In this document: positions 1 through 12,070 of the stretch, piece after piece
Layout: each line of letters begins with the position of its first letter
Numbering within the stretch: position 1 is the first letter of the stretch
From: Streptomyces sp. DT2A-34
GTDB lineage: Bacteria > Actinomycetota > Actinomycetes > Streptomycetales > Streptomycetaceae
NCBI RefSeq assembly: GCF_030499515.1
Contig: NZ_JASTWJ010000001.1
Span: 9,218,001-9,282,000, forward strand
Reading direction: 5' to 3'
DNA: 64,000 nucleotides
The notes under the pieces: generated by a model
The model's database searches: none
Told to the model about the DNA's origin: nothing
Seen by the model: only the letters and a program-made list of their open reading frames with translations
Translations under genes and position numbers: made by a program

Positions 1-877
1 TCGCCGTCGAACGCGGGTACTTCGCGGCCCAGAACCCGCTGAATGGTCTCCGCTGGACGGCACCGGAAGTCGCCGACGAAGTCGACCCCGACTGCGTGCC
101 GAACCCGGCTCAGGTTGCCCGGCTGCTTGCCGCAGTCAAGGCCCTGCCTGGCCGAGGCCCTCACCTGTACGCCTTCTTCGGCTGCATGTATTACGCCGCC
201 ATGCGCCCGGCGGAGGTCATCCACCTGCAGAAGTCCCAGTGCCGTCTCCCGGCAAGTGGCTGGGGCTGCTGAACCTGAAGGGCGGTGTCGTGACAGCCGG
301 CAAGGAGTGGACGGATGACGGCGCTGTACACGAGATCCACTCCCTCAAACGGCGCGCAGCCAAGGCCACACGGCCGGTCCCGATCCCTCCCGTGCTCGTC
401 CGCATGTTGCGCGAGCACATACGACTCTTCGGCGTTGCACCCGACGGACGTCTGTTCCGTAACGCGGCGGGAAACTACATCGATGCCTCGGCGTACGGCA
501 TTACCTGGGGGCGAGCGTGTGAAGCTGCTCTGACCCTTGACGAGCACGCCCTTGAGCTGGCGAAGCGCCCCTACGATCTGCGCCACGCCGGGATCTCGTT
601 CTGGCTGGCCTCCGGAGTCGACCCGGCGGAGTGCGCGCGTCGAGCAGGGCAGAGCATCCAGGTCCTCTTCCGCTACTACGCCAAGTTCCTGGCCGACGCG
701 CGGAACCATGCCAACCGGCTGATCGAGGAGTCCATGCAGCGGTGGGAGGCGCCGATTGGTGATGCGGAGGGCATCTTAGCGGAGTCCTGGCCCGGAAATG
801 CCCCGGAACCGCTGGTCAGAGCTGGGATACCGGTGGGAGATATCGGGAGTAAGGGAGCGTTTCGGCTCGCCACTTAG
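1..877 (+). pseudogene. Tyrosine recombinase (phage-type integrase), 3' part, frameshifted
   Basis: C-terminal catalytic part of a site-specific tyrosine recombinase; the 5' end lies outside the window. The frame opening at base 3 reads through a catalytic Arg context (AAMRPAEVIHL) to QCRLPASGWG and then hits TGA at about 269-271. The continuation, LLNLKGG through YDLRHAGIS and LFRYYAKFL, is in another frame and ends at 877. One missing base near 262-267 restores a continuous protein. The first His of HxLRH is Tyr, and the later GHS-type His appears as GQS, so active-site decay is possible. A sequencing error could also explain the shift. As the first feature in the window it suggests an integrated element extending to the left; no attachment site was recognised. 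Confidence 0.8.
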
Positions 878-889
878 CTGTGCGCTGGG

Positions 890-930
890 AAGGGCACCTG
901 ACTGGCATCTGCCCAGGTCAGGCGCCCTTT
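890..930. terminator. Bidirectional hairpin terminator
   Basis: Arms at 890-902 and 917-929 pair over 13 positions with one mismatch (AAGGGCACCTGAC against GTCAGGCGCCCTT) and are followed by a short T run. It sits between the converging integrase remnant and the aldehyde dehydrogenase and could serve both. Confidence 0.75.
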
Positions 931-939
931 CTCCTGTGC

Positions 940-2463
<1,524 letters not shown>

Positions 2464-2567
2464 GCTGGTCTGCCTCCCTGCAGAAGCGCTGCCCGCCGTT
2501 GGGCAGCTCTCGGCGCGAGGCTAGGGACGGCGAGGTTGCAAGTACGTTGCGCGCGGCGCGGGTGCGG

Positions 2568-3944
2568 TCAGCGCTGCGGTCGGCGCTCCCGGACGGGCCG
2601 TACGGACGGTGCGGACAGTGCGGACAGTTCGGACTCCAGCGCGGCCAGCCGTGACCGCACCGCAGCCGTCGGGCGCACCGTGGCGAGAGCCCGCCATACG
2701 TCGATGTCGTCCTCGCCCCACGGCGCGTGCGCCCAGTCGGCCAGCAGGTCGGGGTCGCGGCGGGCGATCAACGCCGTACGCAGCCCGTCGGCGAGGCGGC
2801 GCCTGAGCCGCACCACCGCCGGTGCCTGGGAACCGGGCAGCAGCGGGCCGGCATACGCCATGGCCGCGCCCGTGACCGCACCCGTTTCCAGGCGACGCTC
2901 GACGACCGCCACATCCGACTCGACCGGCACCGTGAGCCGGTAGGGCCGCGAACCGAGCAGCCCGGGGCCGAGTATCCGGCGCAGTCGGGCCAGTTCGGCG
3001 CGCAGCGTCACCGGAGTCACCGACTCGTCCTCGTACAGCGCGCACAGCAGCTCGTCCCCGGTCAGACCCTCCGGGTGCCGGGCCAGCAGCACCAGGATCT
3101 CGCTGTGCCGGCGACTGAGCCTGACGCGGCGGCCGCCGCTGACGAACTGCGCCTCGTCGCGGCCCAGCGCGGACAGCTCCGGCGTGTCGGCCGCGGGCGT
3201 CGGCGGGGCGAGCAGCGCCAGATGGGACTCCGCGGCACGCGCGACCGCCTGCACGAACCCCAGGCTGTGCGGATGCGCGAGCCCGTCCCCGCCGGTGATG
3301 TCCACCGCCCCGAGCACCCGCCCGGTGCGCGGATCGTGCACCGGCGCCGCCGCGCAGGTCCAGGGCTGCACCTGGCGGATGAAGTGCTCGGCCGCGAACA
3401 CCTGCACCGGCCGGTCCACCGCGACCGCCGTGCCCGGCGCGTTCGTCCCGACCGAGGTCTCCGCCCACCGCGCACCGGGCACGAAGTTCATCCGCCCCGC
3501 CCTGCGCCGGGTCGTCGGATCGCCCTCGACCCACAGCAGCCTGCCGTGCGCGTCGCACACCGCGAGCAGATGCTCGCCGTCGGCGGCGAACGTGCCCAGC
3601 AGCTCCCGGAACAGCGGCATCACCCGTGCCAGCGGATGCTCCGCGCGATAGGCGCCGAGATCGCTGTCCGCGAGCTCCACGCTCGCCGTCCCGTCCGGGC
3701 CCACCCCGGCCCGCGCGGAACGCCGCCACGAGTCGGCCACCACGGAACGCACCGGCTGCGGCACGGTCCCCACCTCGGTGAACGTCTCATGCGCACGACG
3801 CAGTACCCGAACGCGCTCGGCGGGGTCGGCTCCCGGCTCCAGCGCCACCCACGGATCCGTCAACTCGGCCTCCCGGAAGGCGATGCGGCTGGGGACATCG
3901 TCACTCCGGGTACGCGGGCGGACAACCTTTTCGACGGGGGACAC
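2568..3944 (-). CDS. GAF-domain transcriptional regulator (AcoR-like sensor part)
   Basis: About 458 aa. The N-terminal part (SVVADSWRRSARAGV) matches the start of AcoR-type activators and is followed by a GAF-like sensor domain (NFVPGARWAETSVGTNA, then HFIRQVQPWTCAAAPV). No sigma-54 AAA+ domain is present. Instead the C-terminal half has a winged-helix-like stretch (VRLSRRHSEILVLL, then LTGDELLCALY) and an alpha-helical tail, as in actinobacterial proteins beside exaC-type aldehyde dehydrogenases. It lies about 100 bp upstream of that dehydrogenase and probably activates it in response to an aldehyde or alcohol. The GTG start at 3944 is a guess: no strong ribosome site is seen, and GTG at 3959 is an alternative. 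Confidence 0.82.
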   Translation of the reverse strand: MSPVEKVVRPRTRSDDVPSRIAFREAELTDPWVALEPGADPAERVRVLRRAHETFTEVGTVPQPVRSVVADSWRRSARAGVGPDGTASVELADSDLGAYRAEHPLARVMPLFRELLGTFAADGEHLLAVCDAHGRLLWVEGDPTTRRRAGRMNFVPGARWAETSVGTNAPGTAVAVDRPVQVFAAEHFIRQVQPWTCAAAPVHDPRTGRVLGAVDITGGDGLAHPHSLGFVQAVARAAESHLALLAPPTPAADTPELSALGRDEAQFVSGGRRVRLSRRHSEILVLLARHPEGLTGDELLCALYEDESVTPVTLRAELARLRRILGPGLLGSRPYRLTVPVESDVAVVERRLETGAVTGAAMAYAGPLLPGSQAPAVVRLRRRLADGLRTALIARRDPDLLADWAHAPWGEDDIDVWRALATVRPTAAVRSRLAALESELSALSAPSVRPVRERRPQR

Positions 3945-3982
3945 CTGAACGGTGCACACCGGTTCGGCGCATACGGGCGGTC

Positions 3983-4582
3983 TCAGGTCGAGTTGACCAG
4001 TCGTATGTAGCGCGTCCAGTCCCAGTGCGGACCGGGATCGGTGTGATCGGTGCCCGGAACCTCGTAGTGCCCGATGATGTGCTCCCGGTCCTTCGGGATG
4101 CCGTACTTTTCGCAGATCGCCGCCGTCAGCAGGGCCGACTTCTCGTACAGGACGCCGGTGAAGAAGCCGGGTTGGTCCACCCATCCCTCGTGCTCGATGC
4201 CGATGCTGCGTGTGTTGTGGTCCCAGTCCCCGGCGTGCCAGGCGACGTCCTTCTCGCGGACGCACTGTGACGTGTGTCCGTCTCCTGACCGGACGACGTA
4301 GTGGGCGGACACCTTCTTCCTCGGGTTCTCGAAGACGAACAGGGTCTTGGGGTAGGTGGTCTGTGTCACGTGGATGATCACCCGGTCGACCGCGTGGGTC
4401 GTGGGGCGGTTCGCCACCGTGTAGTTGGCGGTGCTCGCCGGTCGCCACGCGGCGAGCGGATAGTCAGGTCCCGGGACGTGCGCACCGGCCCGCCGTTCGG
4501 GGAGCAGGACGTACGGGACGGCGGCCAGGGCGGTGCCTTGGAGGATGCGCCGTCGGCTGGGTCGTGGTCTTGCGCGTTCCAA
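3983..4582 (-). CDS. Secreted N-acetylmuramoyl-L-alanine amidase, T7-lysozyme/PGRP type
   Basis: Peptidoglycan amidase of 199 aa. The N terminus looks like a twin-arginine signal (SRRRILQGTALAAVPYVLL), so export in folded form is likely. The Amidase_2 fold is indicated by IIHVTQT (first zinc His), SAHYVV, WHAGDWDHN, SIGIEHEG, IIGHYEVPG (second His) and DPGPHWDW (third ligand region). The enzyme would cleave the bond between muramic acid and the stem peptide, for wall remodelling or defence. The start is TTG at 4582, about 10 nt after GAAAGG. Neighbours do not suggest an operon. Confidence 0.9.
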   Translation of the reverse strand: MERARPRPSRRRILQGTALAAVPYVLLPERRAGAHVPGPDYPLAAWRPASTANYTVANRPTTHAVDRVIIHVTQTTYPKTLFVFENPRKKVSAHYVVRSGDGHTSQCVREKDVAWHAGDWDHNTRSIGIEHEGWVDQPGFFTGVLYEKSALLTAAICEKYGIPKDREHIIGHYEVPGTDHTDPGPHWDWTRYIRLVNST

Positions 4583-4621
4583 AGGGGGATTGCCTTTCGG
4601 TGTCGAGGTCGGCCGGTGTGC

Positions 4622-5632
4622 TCAGCGCAGAGCCGCTGCCGTCTCCCGCAGCCGCGCATGAAGGCCGCGGTGCGTCTCGCGTGCGGGAAGCCACTGCTTG
4701 CGGATCTTTGCCACGCACGTGTAGTTGGTGTCGCAGACGTTGGCGAGCGGCGACTCGACGGCCTGGGTCGCGAACTGGTACGCGTCCAGTTCACTGAACC
4801 CGTAGTCGCGCACCAGCCACCGCACCAGGTCGAGCTGGGATATCCGGAACGCGTCCTCCAGCGGCCGGGCCGAGCCCGTCGAGATGATGTGCGTGTCCGA
4901 CTCGATGCGGGGCCAGGGCGTGGCGAGCCCCTTGAGCAACTCGACGATCACCACGGTGTTCATCGCGCACTCGACCGCCACCCCACAGGTCTCGCCCTCG
5001 CCCTGCCGGGCGTGCCCGTCGCCGAGGCTGAGCAGCGCTCCCTCGACGTTCACCCCGAGATAGCAGGTGACGCCCGCCCGCATCTCGGGTGTGTCCATGT
5101 TCCCGCCGTGCGCGTCGGGCACCAGGGCCGAGCGCACCTCCAGATTGGCGGGGGCGACCCCGACCGTGCCGTGCATCGGGTCCATGGGCAGTTCGGCCTC
5201 GATGTCACTGTAGTGCGCCCGGAACAGCGCCGTACGTCGTGTCCGGTCGAGCTGCCAGATCCAGACGGTCTCCGGGAGCGGCGGCTGCAGCGTGGCCGTG
5301 GTGTGCGTGGAGGTCAGTGCGCCGAACAACGGGATCGTCGTCGACGCGGCCCAGTCCCGGGCCGGTTCGATGGACACGAAATGCACGGCCACCGTGTCAC
5401 CCGGCTTGGCACCCTCGATGTGGAAGGGTCCCGTCTGCGGGTTGAGGTAGGGGAACTCGCACACCTCGGACACCAGATCCTTCTCCGACCGCACCCGCCC
5501 GGCGAAGCAGTCCTCCGTGTACAGGTCGAGGACCGTGCCGGGCGCGATGCGCGCCACGGGCGGTGCGCCCCCGAACGTCCAGGCGTATTCGCCCGGCTCA
5601 GGTCGCACGGTCAGGATCCTGGGGTCGCTCAT
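4622..5632 (-). CDS. Acetamidase/formamidase family amidohydrolase
   Basis: Predicted to hydrolyse small amides (acetamide or formamide type) to ammonia and the acid. The protein has 336 aa from an ATG at 5632, with the family motifs NPQTGPFHIEGAKPGD, GVAPANLEVRS, HGGNMDTPEM and LGDGHARQGEGE (metal and substrate region). The start codon overlaps the stop of the upstream permease in ATGA fashion, so the two are translationally coupled as a transport-plus-hydrolysis operon. The substrate is inferred from family only. Confidence 0.93.
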   Translation of the reverse strand: MSDPRILTVRPEPGEYAWTFGGAPPVARIAPGTVLDLYTEDCFAGRVRSEKDLVSEVCEFPYLNPQTGPFHIEGAKPGDTVAVHFVSIEPARDWAASTTIPLFGALTSTHTTATLQPPLPETVWIWQLDRTRRTALFRAHYSDIEAELPMDPMHGTVGVAPANLEVRSALVPDAHGGNMDTPEMRAGVTCYLGVNVEGALLSLGDGHARQGEGETCGVAVECAMNTVVIVELLKGLATPWPRIESDTHIISTGSARPLEDAFRISQLDLVRWLVRDYGFSELDAYQFATQAVESPLANVCDTNYTCVAKIRKQWLPARETHRGLHARLRETAAALR

Positions 5633-7125
5633 CGCTGCACAGCTCCGTTCTGCGGAAGGCCGGTGGGGGAGGGGTCGTCGAGGTGCACACGGGCGGTCTC
5701 GGCTATGCATCCGGGGTGGCGCCGTATCAGCACGACCAGCACCACGACTCCGGCCGCCATCCACACACCGACCACGGATCCCGCGTACGACACCGGCGCG
5801 GTCAGCTCGGAGACGAAGTCGAAGACGGGCAGTCCCGCCGCGGTCAGCAGCGCGGGCACGAACGCGGCGATGCCGAGGGCGGGCAGGAGCAGATGCCGTA
5901 CGGGCCTGAGCGCCTCGCGCCTGCGGCGCAGGAAGTAGCCGGCACAGGCGAGGTTCACGACGATGTACACGCCGATCACGACCGTCACGATCACCGTGGC
6001 CAGCAGCAGGAACGCCGTCACCGGGTCGTAGGCAAGCCCCAACCCCAGTACGGCGCCGACCGCGACGACGGTCTGTACGGCGATACCGGCGACGGGGGAG
6101 CGGTACTTGGGGTGCAGCACGGCCAGGATGCGGGGCAGCACACGGATGCGGGCCAGGGCGAACGCGGTCCGGGTGGAGACGTTGGCGCACGCGTTGGCGT
6201 TGGCGATGGCCGAGTTGACCACGGCCAGGAACACCAGCACCCAGAACAGCCCGAACGACGCCCGGGCCACGCCCTCCCAGGATGCGGCGCCGGAGGCCCC
6301 GAACTCCCCGAAGCGGTCCGGCCCGTAGTACACGGTCATGGCGTAGGTGGTGAGCACGTAGAACAGGCCGATGCCGAGGGCCGCCCCGAGCACCGCACGG
6401 TGCATCGTCCGGCGTGGGTTCCGGGTCTCCTCGGCCAGCGGTGCCGCGGCCTCGAATCCGGCGAAGGCGAGCACCGTGTAGACCGACCCGGCGAACACGC
6501 CGGTGACGCCCTCGTAGCCCTCCGCGGTGTGCGAAGTCCCGAACACGGACAGCGAGTTGTCCCCGCCCGCCTTGCCGATCAGCCAGACGGCGAACACCAC
6601 GAGGACGACAACCTCGAAGACGCCGAGGATCGTGCCGAACCGGGCGGAGGCACGCACCCCCAAGTACCCGGAGACGGCGATGATCGCGGCACCCGCGAGC
6701 GCCCACGGCCACCACAGGTCCGCCGGATACGAGGACCACTCCTGGTGCAGCGTGCCCGCCGTCGTGAAGCCCAGCTGCAGAAGCAACAGCGGTGGGACGA
6801 GCGCCTCGACGAAGACATAGCCCCAGCCGACGAGGAAGCCAACGGCGGGATGCAGCCCTTGCGCCACATACGTGGACACCGAGCCCGCGGCCGGCAGTTC
6901 CCGCGCCAGCTCGGCGACGCACGACGCCGTGAACAGACACGCCACCAGCGCGATCAGCACCGACAGTGGCAGGCTTCCGCCCGCGAACGCCGCGCCCGCC
7001 GGAATGGACGCCGCGACCGCCGCGGCCGGCGCCATCGCCGTGATGCTCTGGAACAGGACCTCGCGCAACCCGATCGCGTCGCGCCGCAGCCCCGCAGTCG
7101 CTTGCCCCGCCGAATCCCCCGGCAT
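5629..7125 (-). CDS. APC-superfamily amino acid/amine permease
   Basis: Integral membrane transporter of 498 aa with about twelve hydrophobic segments. The N-terminal GLREVLFQSITAMAPA and the glycine-rich first helix are typical of the amino acid-polyamine-organocation superfamily, as is FAGFEAAAPLAEETRNP. ATG at 7125 is chosen because AGGGGG lies six bases upstream; ATG at 7140 is in frame but overlaps that ribosome site. The gene overlaps the acetamidase by 4 bp, implying import of an amide, amine or amino acid that the amidase then processes. Confidence 0.92.
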   Translation of the reverse strand: MPGDSAGQATAGLRRDAIGLREVLFQSITAMAPAAAVAASIPAGAAFAGGSLPLSVLIALVACLFTASCVAELARELPAAGSVSTYVAQGLHPAVGFLVGWGYVFVEALVPPLLLLQLGFTTAGTLHQEWSSYPADLWWPWALAGAAIIAVSGYLGVRASARFGTILGVFEVVVLVVFAVWLIGKAGGDNSLSVFGTSHTAEGYEGVTGVFAGSVYTVLAFAGFEAAAPLAEETRNPRRTMHRAVLGAALGIGLFYVLTTYAMTVYYGPDRFGEFGASGAASWEGVARASFGLFWVLVFLAVVNSAIANANACANVSTRTAFALARIRVLPRILAVLHPKYRSPVAGIAVQTVVAVGAVLGLGLAYDPVTAFLLLATVIVTVVIGVYIVVNLACAGYFLRRRREALRPVRHLLLPALGIAAFVPALLTAAGLPVFDFVSELTAPVSYAGSVVGVWMAAGVVVLVVLIRRHPGCIAETARVHLDDPSPTGLPQNGAVQR

Positions 7126-7239
7126 GTGAATCCCCCTCATCCACGCCGATGCGCTCCCGTCGCCATGACACGACAGCTGCGCCTCGCGTGAATCACGGTA
7201 CGGCGCGGGCGGGTTGGGCAGAAGAGCCCGCCGGCTTTC

Positions 7240-7266
7240 CGTGGACAGCCGCAAGTTTGTGGATAA
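7240..7266. promoter_or_regulatory. Two DnaA-box-like nonamers
   Basis: TGTGGATAA at 7258-7266 is the exact complement of the DnaA box TTATCCACA. CGTGGACAG at 7240-7248 is the complement of CTGTCCACG, a 7/9 match to the Streptomyces consensus TTGTCCACA. They lie between the APC permease and the ROK gene. Two boxes 18 bp apart in non-coding DNA could bind DnaA, but chance cannot be excluded. Confidence 0.35.
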
Positions 7267-7300
7267 CTCGCTCACTCACAGGAGTGAACTCGGCCTGGTT

Positions 7301-8518
7301 TCAGGCTTGTTCCGCCACCGCCGCCACCGCCATCGGATCGTCCAGCACCGCTCGCACCACCGAGTGCGCGGCCCCCAGCAACGGCCCCTCGGGACCCAAC
7401 CGCGACACGGACACCGGACAGGCGGGCCCGGCCGTGCGCCGGTCCAACTCGGCCTCCAGTGACGGCAGCAGCCAGGGCGCGAGCCCGGCCAGCGCGCCGC
7501 CCAGCACCACACTCTCGGGGTCCAGCAGATTGACCGCGCCCGTCAGTGCGACACCGAGCGCCGTTCCCGCCTCGCGCAGCGCCCGCCGTACGTCCTCGTC
7601 GCCGTCGGCGGCACGTCCGGCGAGCAGCCCGACGCGGTCCTCGTCCGACTCCAGACCGGCCGCGCGCAGCACCGCCTCCTCACCGGCGTACTGCTCCAGA
7701 CAACCCCGCCCCCCGCACGGGCAGTCCGGCCCGTCCGGCTGGACCGGTACATGCCCCAACTCGCCGGCGAAACCACGCGTTCCGTGCAGCAGCCCGCCAT
7801 CCACCACGACCGCCGCACCGATGCCTATCTCCGCCGACACGTGCAGGAAGTCGCGCGGCGTGCCGTCGCCGAGCCAGAGTTCGGCGAGCGCGCCGAAGTT
7901 GGCCTCGTTGCCCACGGTCAGCGGAAAGCCCACGGGCAGCAGCGCACCGAGATCCGTGTCCCGCCAGTCGAGGTTCGGCGCGCGCACCACCGTACGGGCG
8001 TCCCGCGCGACCAGACCCGGCACCGCGACCGCCAGGCCGGCGGGCCGGAGCCCCTCGCGCTCGGCCTCGGCGAGAACCTGGCGCACCAGTTCGGTGAGTT
8101 CCTCGATGACCGGTTCGGCGGCACGGCCACGGTTCGCGCCGTGCCGCACCGCCCTGGACCGCACCTCGCCGCGCAGATCGACCGCGCAGACGGCGAGGTG
8201 GTCGACGCCGACCTCCGCTCCGATGCCGGCCGGACCGTGCCCGCTGACGGCCAGCGCCGACCCGGGACGGCCCACCCGGCCGGGCCGCTCGGGACCGAGT
8301 TCCTCCAGCAGTCCCGAGCGGATCAGCTCGTCGACGAGCGTGGACACCGCGGCACGGGTCAGCCCTATGCGGGAGGCGACGGCGGCTCGGGAAAGCGGCC
8401 CCTCGGCACGCACGGTGTGCATCACCCGGGCGAGGTTGCGGCGGCGCATGCCCTGCTGGGTGTTGGGCAGCGCGCGGCCGGAGCCGGCCGGGTGGGCCTC
8501 GTGCAGCGGTGCGGTCAT
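7301..8518 (-). CDS. ROK-family transcriptional repressor (XylR-like)
   Basis: Protein of 405 aa with an N-terminal winged helix (RRRNLARVMHTV, LSRAAVASRIGLTRAAVSTLV) followed by a ROK sugar-kinase-like domain. The ROK zinc motif CPCGGRGCLEQY and glycine-rich segments (GIGAAVVVDGG, VVLGGALAG) are visible. Good GGACGGAGG precedes the ATG at 8518. It is transcribed with xylB, 14 bp downstream of that gene's stop, and sits beside divergent xylA, so it very probably represses the xylose genes and is released by xylose or a derivative. Confidence 0.93.
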   Translation of the reverse strand: MTAPLHEAHPAGSGRALPNTQQGMRRRNLARVMHTVRAEGPLSRAAVASRIGLTRAAVSTLVDELIRSGLLEELGPERPGRVGRPGSALAVSGHGPAGIGAEVGVDHLAVCAVDLRGEVRSRAVRHGANRGRAAEPVIEELTELVRQVLAEAEREGLRPAGLAVAVPGLVARDARTVVRAPNLDWRDTDLGALLPVGFPLTVGNEANFGALAELWLGDGTPRDFLHVSAEIGIGAAVVVDGGLLHGTRGFAGELGHVPVQPDGPDCPCGGRGCLEQYAGEEAVLRAAGLESDEDRVGLLAGRAADGDEDVRRALREAGTALGVALTGAVNLLDPESVVLGGALAGLAPWLLPSLEAELDRRTAGPACPVSVSRLGPEGPLLGAAHSVVRAVLDDPMAVAAVAEQA

Positions 8519-8532
8519 GCCTCCGTCCGTCC

Positions 8533-9978
8533 TCAGTGAGCTTCGGGGCTCCGCTGAAGCAGCGGGGCCGCGTCGGAGAGTACCCCGCTGATCCTGGCCA
8601 GCGTCTCCTCGTCCCGCTCCACGGCGTCGAGCACCGGCCCGCGCGTGGTGTTCCAGCGCCGGGCGACCGCGGCCGGATCCTCGCCGGTCAGCAGGCCGGC
8701 CGCCTGGGCCGCCGCGCCGAGGGCGACCAGTTCCTTGGCCTCGGGGACCTGTACCGGGCGTCCCGACAGCCGCCGTACGGTCTGCTGCCAGGCCGTGCCT
8801 CGGGCGCCGCCGCCGATCAGCAGCAGCGGGGCCGAGCGGTCCGCGTCCTCGTCCAGGACCAGGTCCAGGGCGCCGAGCAGCGCGTGGACGGCACCGTCGT
8901 AGGCGGCCTGCAGCAGCTGGCCGGCGGTCGTGTCGTGGCGCAGGCCGTGCAGGAGACCGGAGGCGTTCGGCAGGTTCGGGGTGCGTTCGCCGTCCAGGTA
9001 GGGCAGCAGCGTGAGGCCGGTGGTGGGCTCCACGGCCTCGCGGTCGAGGCCCAGCAGGGTCGCGAGGCGGTCGACGGCGAGCGTGCAGTTCAGGGTGCAG
9101 GCCAACGGCAGCCAGTCGCCGTGCGCGTCGGCGAAGCCCGCCACGGTGCCGGTCGGGTCGGCAGGGCGCCGCTTCGACACGGCGTACACAGTGCCCGACG
9201 TGCCGAGGCTCAGCACGGGCATACCGGGACGCAGGCCGAGGCCCAGTGCGGCGGCGGCGTTGTCGCCGGTGCCGGGGGCGACCAGGGTGCCCTTGGAGAA
9301 CGGCAGGTCGTGGCTGTCGCGTACGGTGCCCGCGACCTCGCCGGGCCGTACCACACGGGGCAGCAGCGCCGGGTCGAGCCCCACGCGCGCGAGGATCTCG
9401 TCGTCGTACGACTCCGTGCCCGACGCCCACCAGCCCGTACCGGAGGCGTCGCCGCGGTCGGTGGTGCCCTGCCCGGTGAGGCGTTCGGTGAGGTAGTCGT
9501 GGGGGAGGCGTACGGCCTTGGTGGCCCGGACGGACTCCGGCTCGTTCTCGGCCAGCCAGGCCCACTTCGTGACCGTGAAGGAGGCGGCCGGTACGGAGCC
9601 GGTGCGTTCGGCCCAGAACTTCGCGCCGCCCAGCTCCTCGGTCAGGCGGCGGGCCTGCGGCGCCGAGCGCACATCGTTCCACAGCAGGGCCGGACGGACC
9701 GGCTCGCCCCGGTCGTCCAGCGTGACCAGACCGTGCTGCTGCCCGCCGATCGACACCGCGGCGGCCTCGTGCGCGGCGTCGCCGCACTGGCGCAGCGCCT
9801 CGCACAGGGCCTCCCACCACTGGCGCGGGTCGCTCTCGCGGCCGGCCCCGGAGGACACCGTGTGCGGTGCCTGGCCGCTCGCGACGACCCGCCCGGTCGA
9901 CACGTCGACGACCAGCGCCTTCGTGGACTGGGTGGACGTGTCCACGCCGACGACGAGCGGACCCTCGGCTGCTGACAT
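8533..9978 (-). CDS. xylB: Xylulokinase
   Basis: Phosphorylates D-xylulose to xylulose 5-phosphate with ATP, the second step of xylose catabolism. At 481 aa it matches the FGGY kinase family: the phosphate loop GVDTSTQSTK (about 11-20), the GGQQHG signature near residue 80, LLWNDVRS near 100, and the presumed catalytic Asp239 in APGTGDNAAAALG. It is divergent from xylA across about 200 bp and upstream of the ROK regulator on the same strand, a standard actinobacterial xylose locus. Confidence 0.97.
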   Translation of the reverse strand: MSAAEGPLVVGVDTSTQSTKALVVDVSTGRVVASGQAPHTVSSGAGRESDPRQWWEALCEALRQCGDAAHEAAAVSIGGQQHGLVTLDDRGEPVRPALLWNDVRSAPQARRLTEELGGAKFWAERTGSVPAASFTVTKWAWLAENEPESVRATKAVRLPHDYLTERLTGQGTTDRGDASGTGWWASGTESYDDEILARVGLDPALLPRVVRPGEVAGTVRDSHDLPFSKGTLVAPGTGDNAAAALGLGLRPGMPVLSLGTSGTVYAVSKRRPADPTGTVAGFADAHGDWLPLACTLNCTLAVDRLATLLGLDREAVEPTTGLTLLPYLDGERTPNLPNASGLLHGLRHDTTAGQLLQAAYDGAVHALLGALDLVLDEDADRSAPLLLIGGGARGTAWQQTVRRLSGRPVQVPEAKELVALGAAAQAAGLLTGEDPAAVARRWNTTRGPVLDAVERDEETLARISGVLSDAAPLLQRSPEAH

Positions 9979-11348
<1,370 letters not shown>

Positions 11349-11378
11349 GACCACGCGCGCGTGCCCGACGCCGCCTTG

Positions 11379-11418
11379 CCGCGTGTGACCGCCCGTTGAA
11401 GGATTCGGTCACACGCGG
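11379..11418 (+). terminator. Strong hairpin after xylA
   Basis: Perfect 13-bp arms CCGCGTGTGACCG (11379-11391) and CGGTCACACGCGG (11406-11418) with a 14-nt loop, 31 bp past the xylA stop codon. No U tract follows, as is common for terminators in high-GC actinobacteria. Confidence 0.85.
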
Positions 11419-11539
11419 TACCGGTTGTTGGCCGGTCGCTGCGCGGAATGTTCCGGAATCATGCGATCCAAGGCATGGGCCCGAATCAACTCCCCTGTAG
11501 GGGTCGCGTCCTGACCGATGCGAGGCGACCCTTGACGGT

Positions 11540-12070
11540 ATGGCCATGCCGCCCGTACCGCCTCAGCCGCCCGGACCGCCGGGTGACACGCCGCCTCCGG
11601 GCGGCTTCGGACCGCCTCCTGAAGGCTTCGGCCCCGGGCAGGGGACAGGAGGCGGCCATGAGACCACAAGGGGATACGGGACCCCTGGAGGCTACGGTCC
11701 TCCGCCGGGCGACAGCGGCCCGCCGTACGGTGGTTGGCCGCCGCCGGCGTCGCCCGGGGGCGGCGGTGGACCGGGGCGGCGGCGGAATCCACTCTTCATC
11801 CTGCTTGCCGTGATCGTGGCCGCCGGAGCCGTCGTGGCCGTGGTCTTGATGGCCTCGGGGAGCGACGACTCGCCCGACGAGAACCCGCCCGCCGAGAGCA
11901 GCACGAGCAGCTCGCCCAGGCCGTCCTTCAGCATCCCGACCGAGCTGCCCAGCAGGCTGCCGAGCGAGCTGCCGACATCGCTGCCTTCCGGGTTCCCGAC
12001 AGAGCTGCCCAGCGGCTTTCCGAGCGATCTCGAATCGCTGCTGCCGTCACTGGTGGACGAGCTGCCGTAG
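11540..12070 (+). CDS. Proline-rich single-pass membrane protein with Ser/Pro repeat tail
   Basis: A 176-aa protein of unknown function. The first 80 residues are rich in Pro and Gly (PPPGGFGPPPEGFGPG), followed by a basic patch and one membrane helix (NPLFILLAVIVAAGAVVAVVL, about 83-103). The outside part is acidic, then Ser-rich, and ends in an imperfect repeat of LPS/FPS units (LPSRLPSELPTSLPSGFP and so on), mirrored in DNA by repeated GAGCTGCC-type segments. Topology suggests a cytoplasmic N terminus and a wall-spanning extended tail. No catalytic motif is visible. The strongest start is the ATG pair at 11540/11546, but no clear ribosome site decides it. Confidence 0.75.
   Translation: MAMPPVPPQPPGPPGDTPPPGGFGPPPEGFGPGQGTGGGHETTRGYGTPGGYGPPPGDSGPPYGGWPPPASPGGGGGPGRRRNPLFILLAVIVAAGAVVAVVLMASGSDDSPDENPPAESSTSSSPRPSFSIPTELPSRLPSELPTSLPSGFPTELPSGFPSDLESLLPSLVDELP

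Noticed and set aside
4622..7171. An 849-codon minus frame that would fuse a long Arg-rich part to the acetamidase
   Set aside because: The N-terminal 513 codons are antiphase to the APC permease; the acetamidase starts at 5632.
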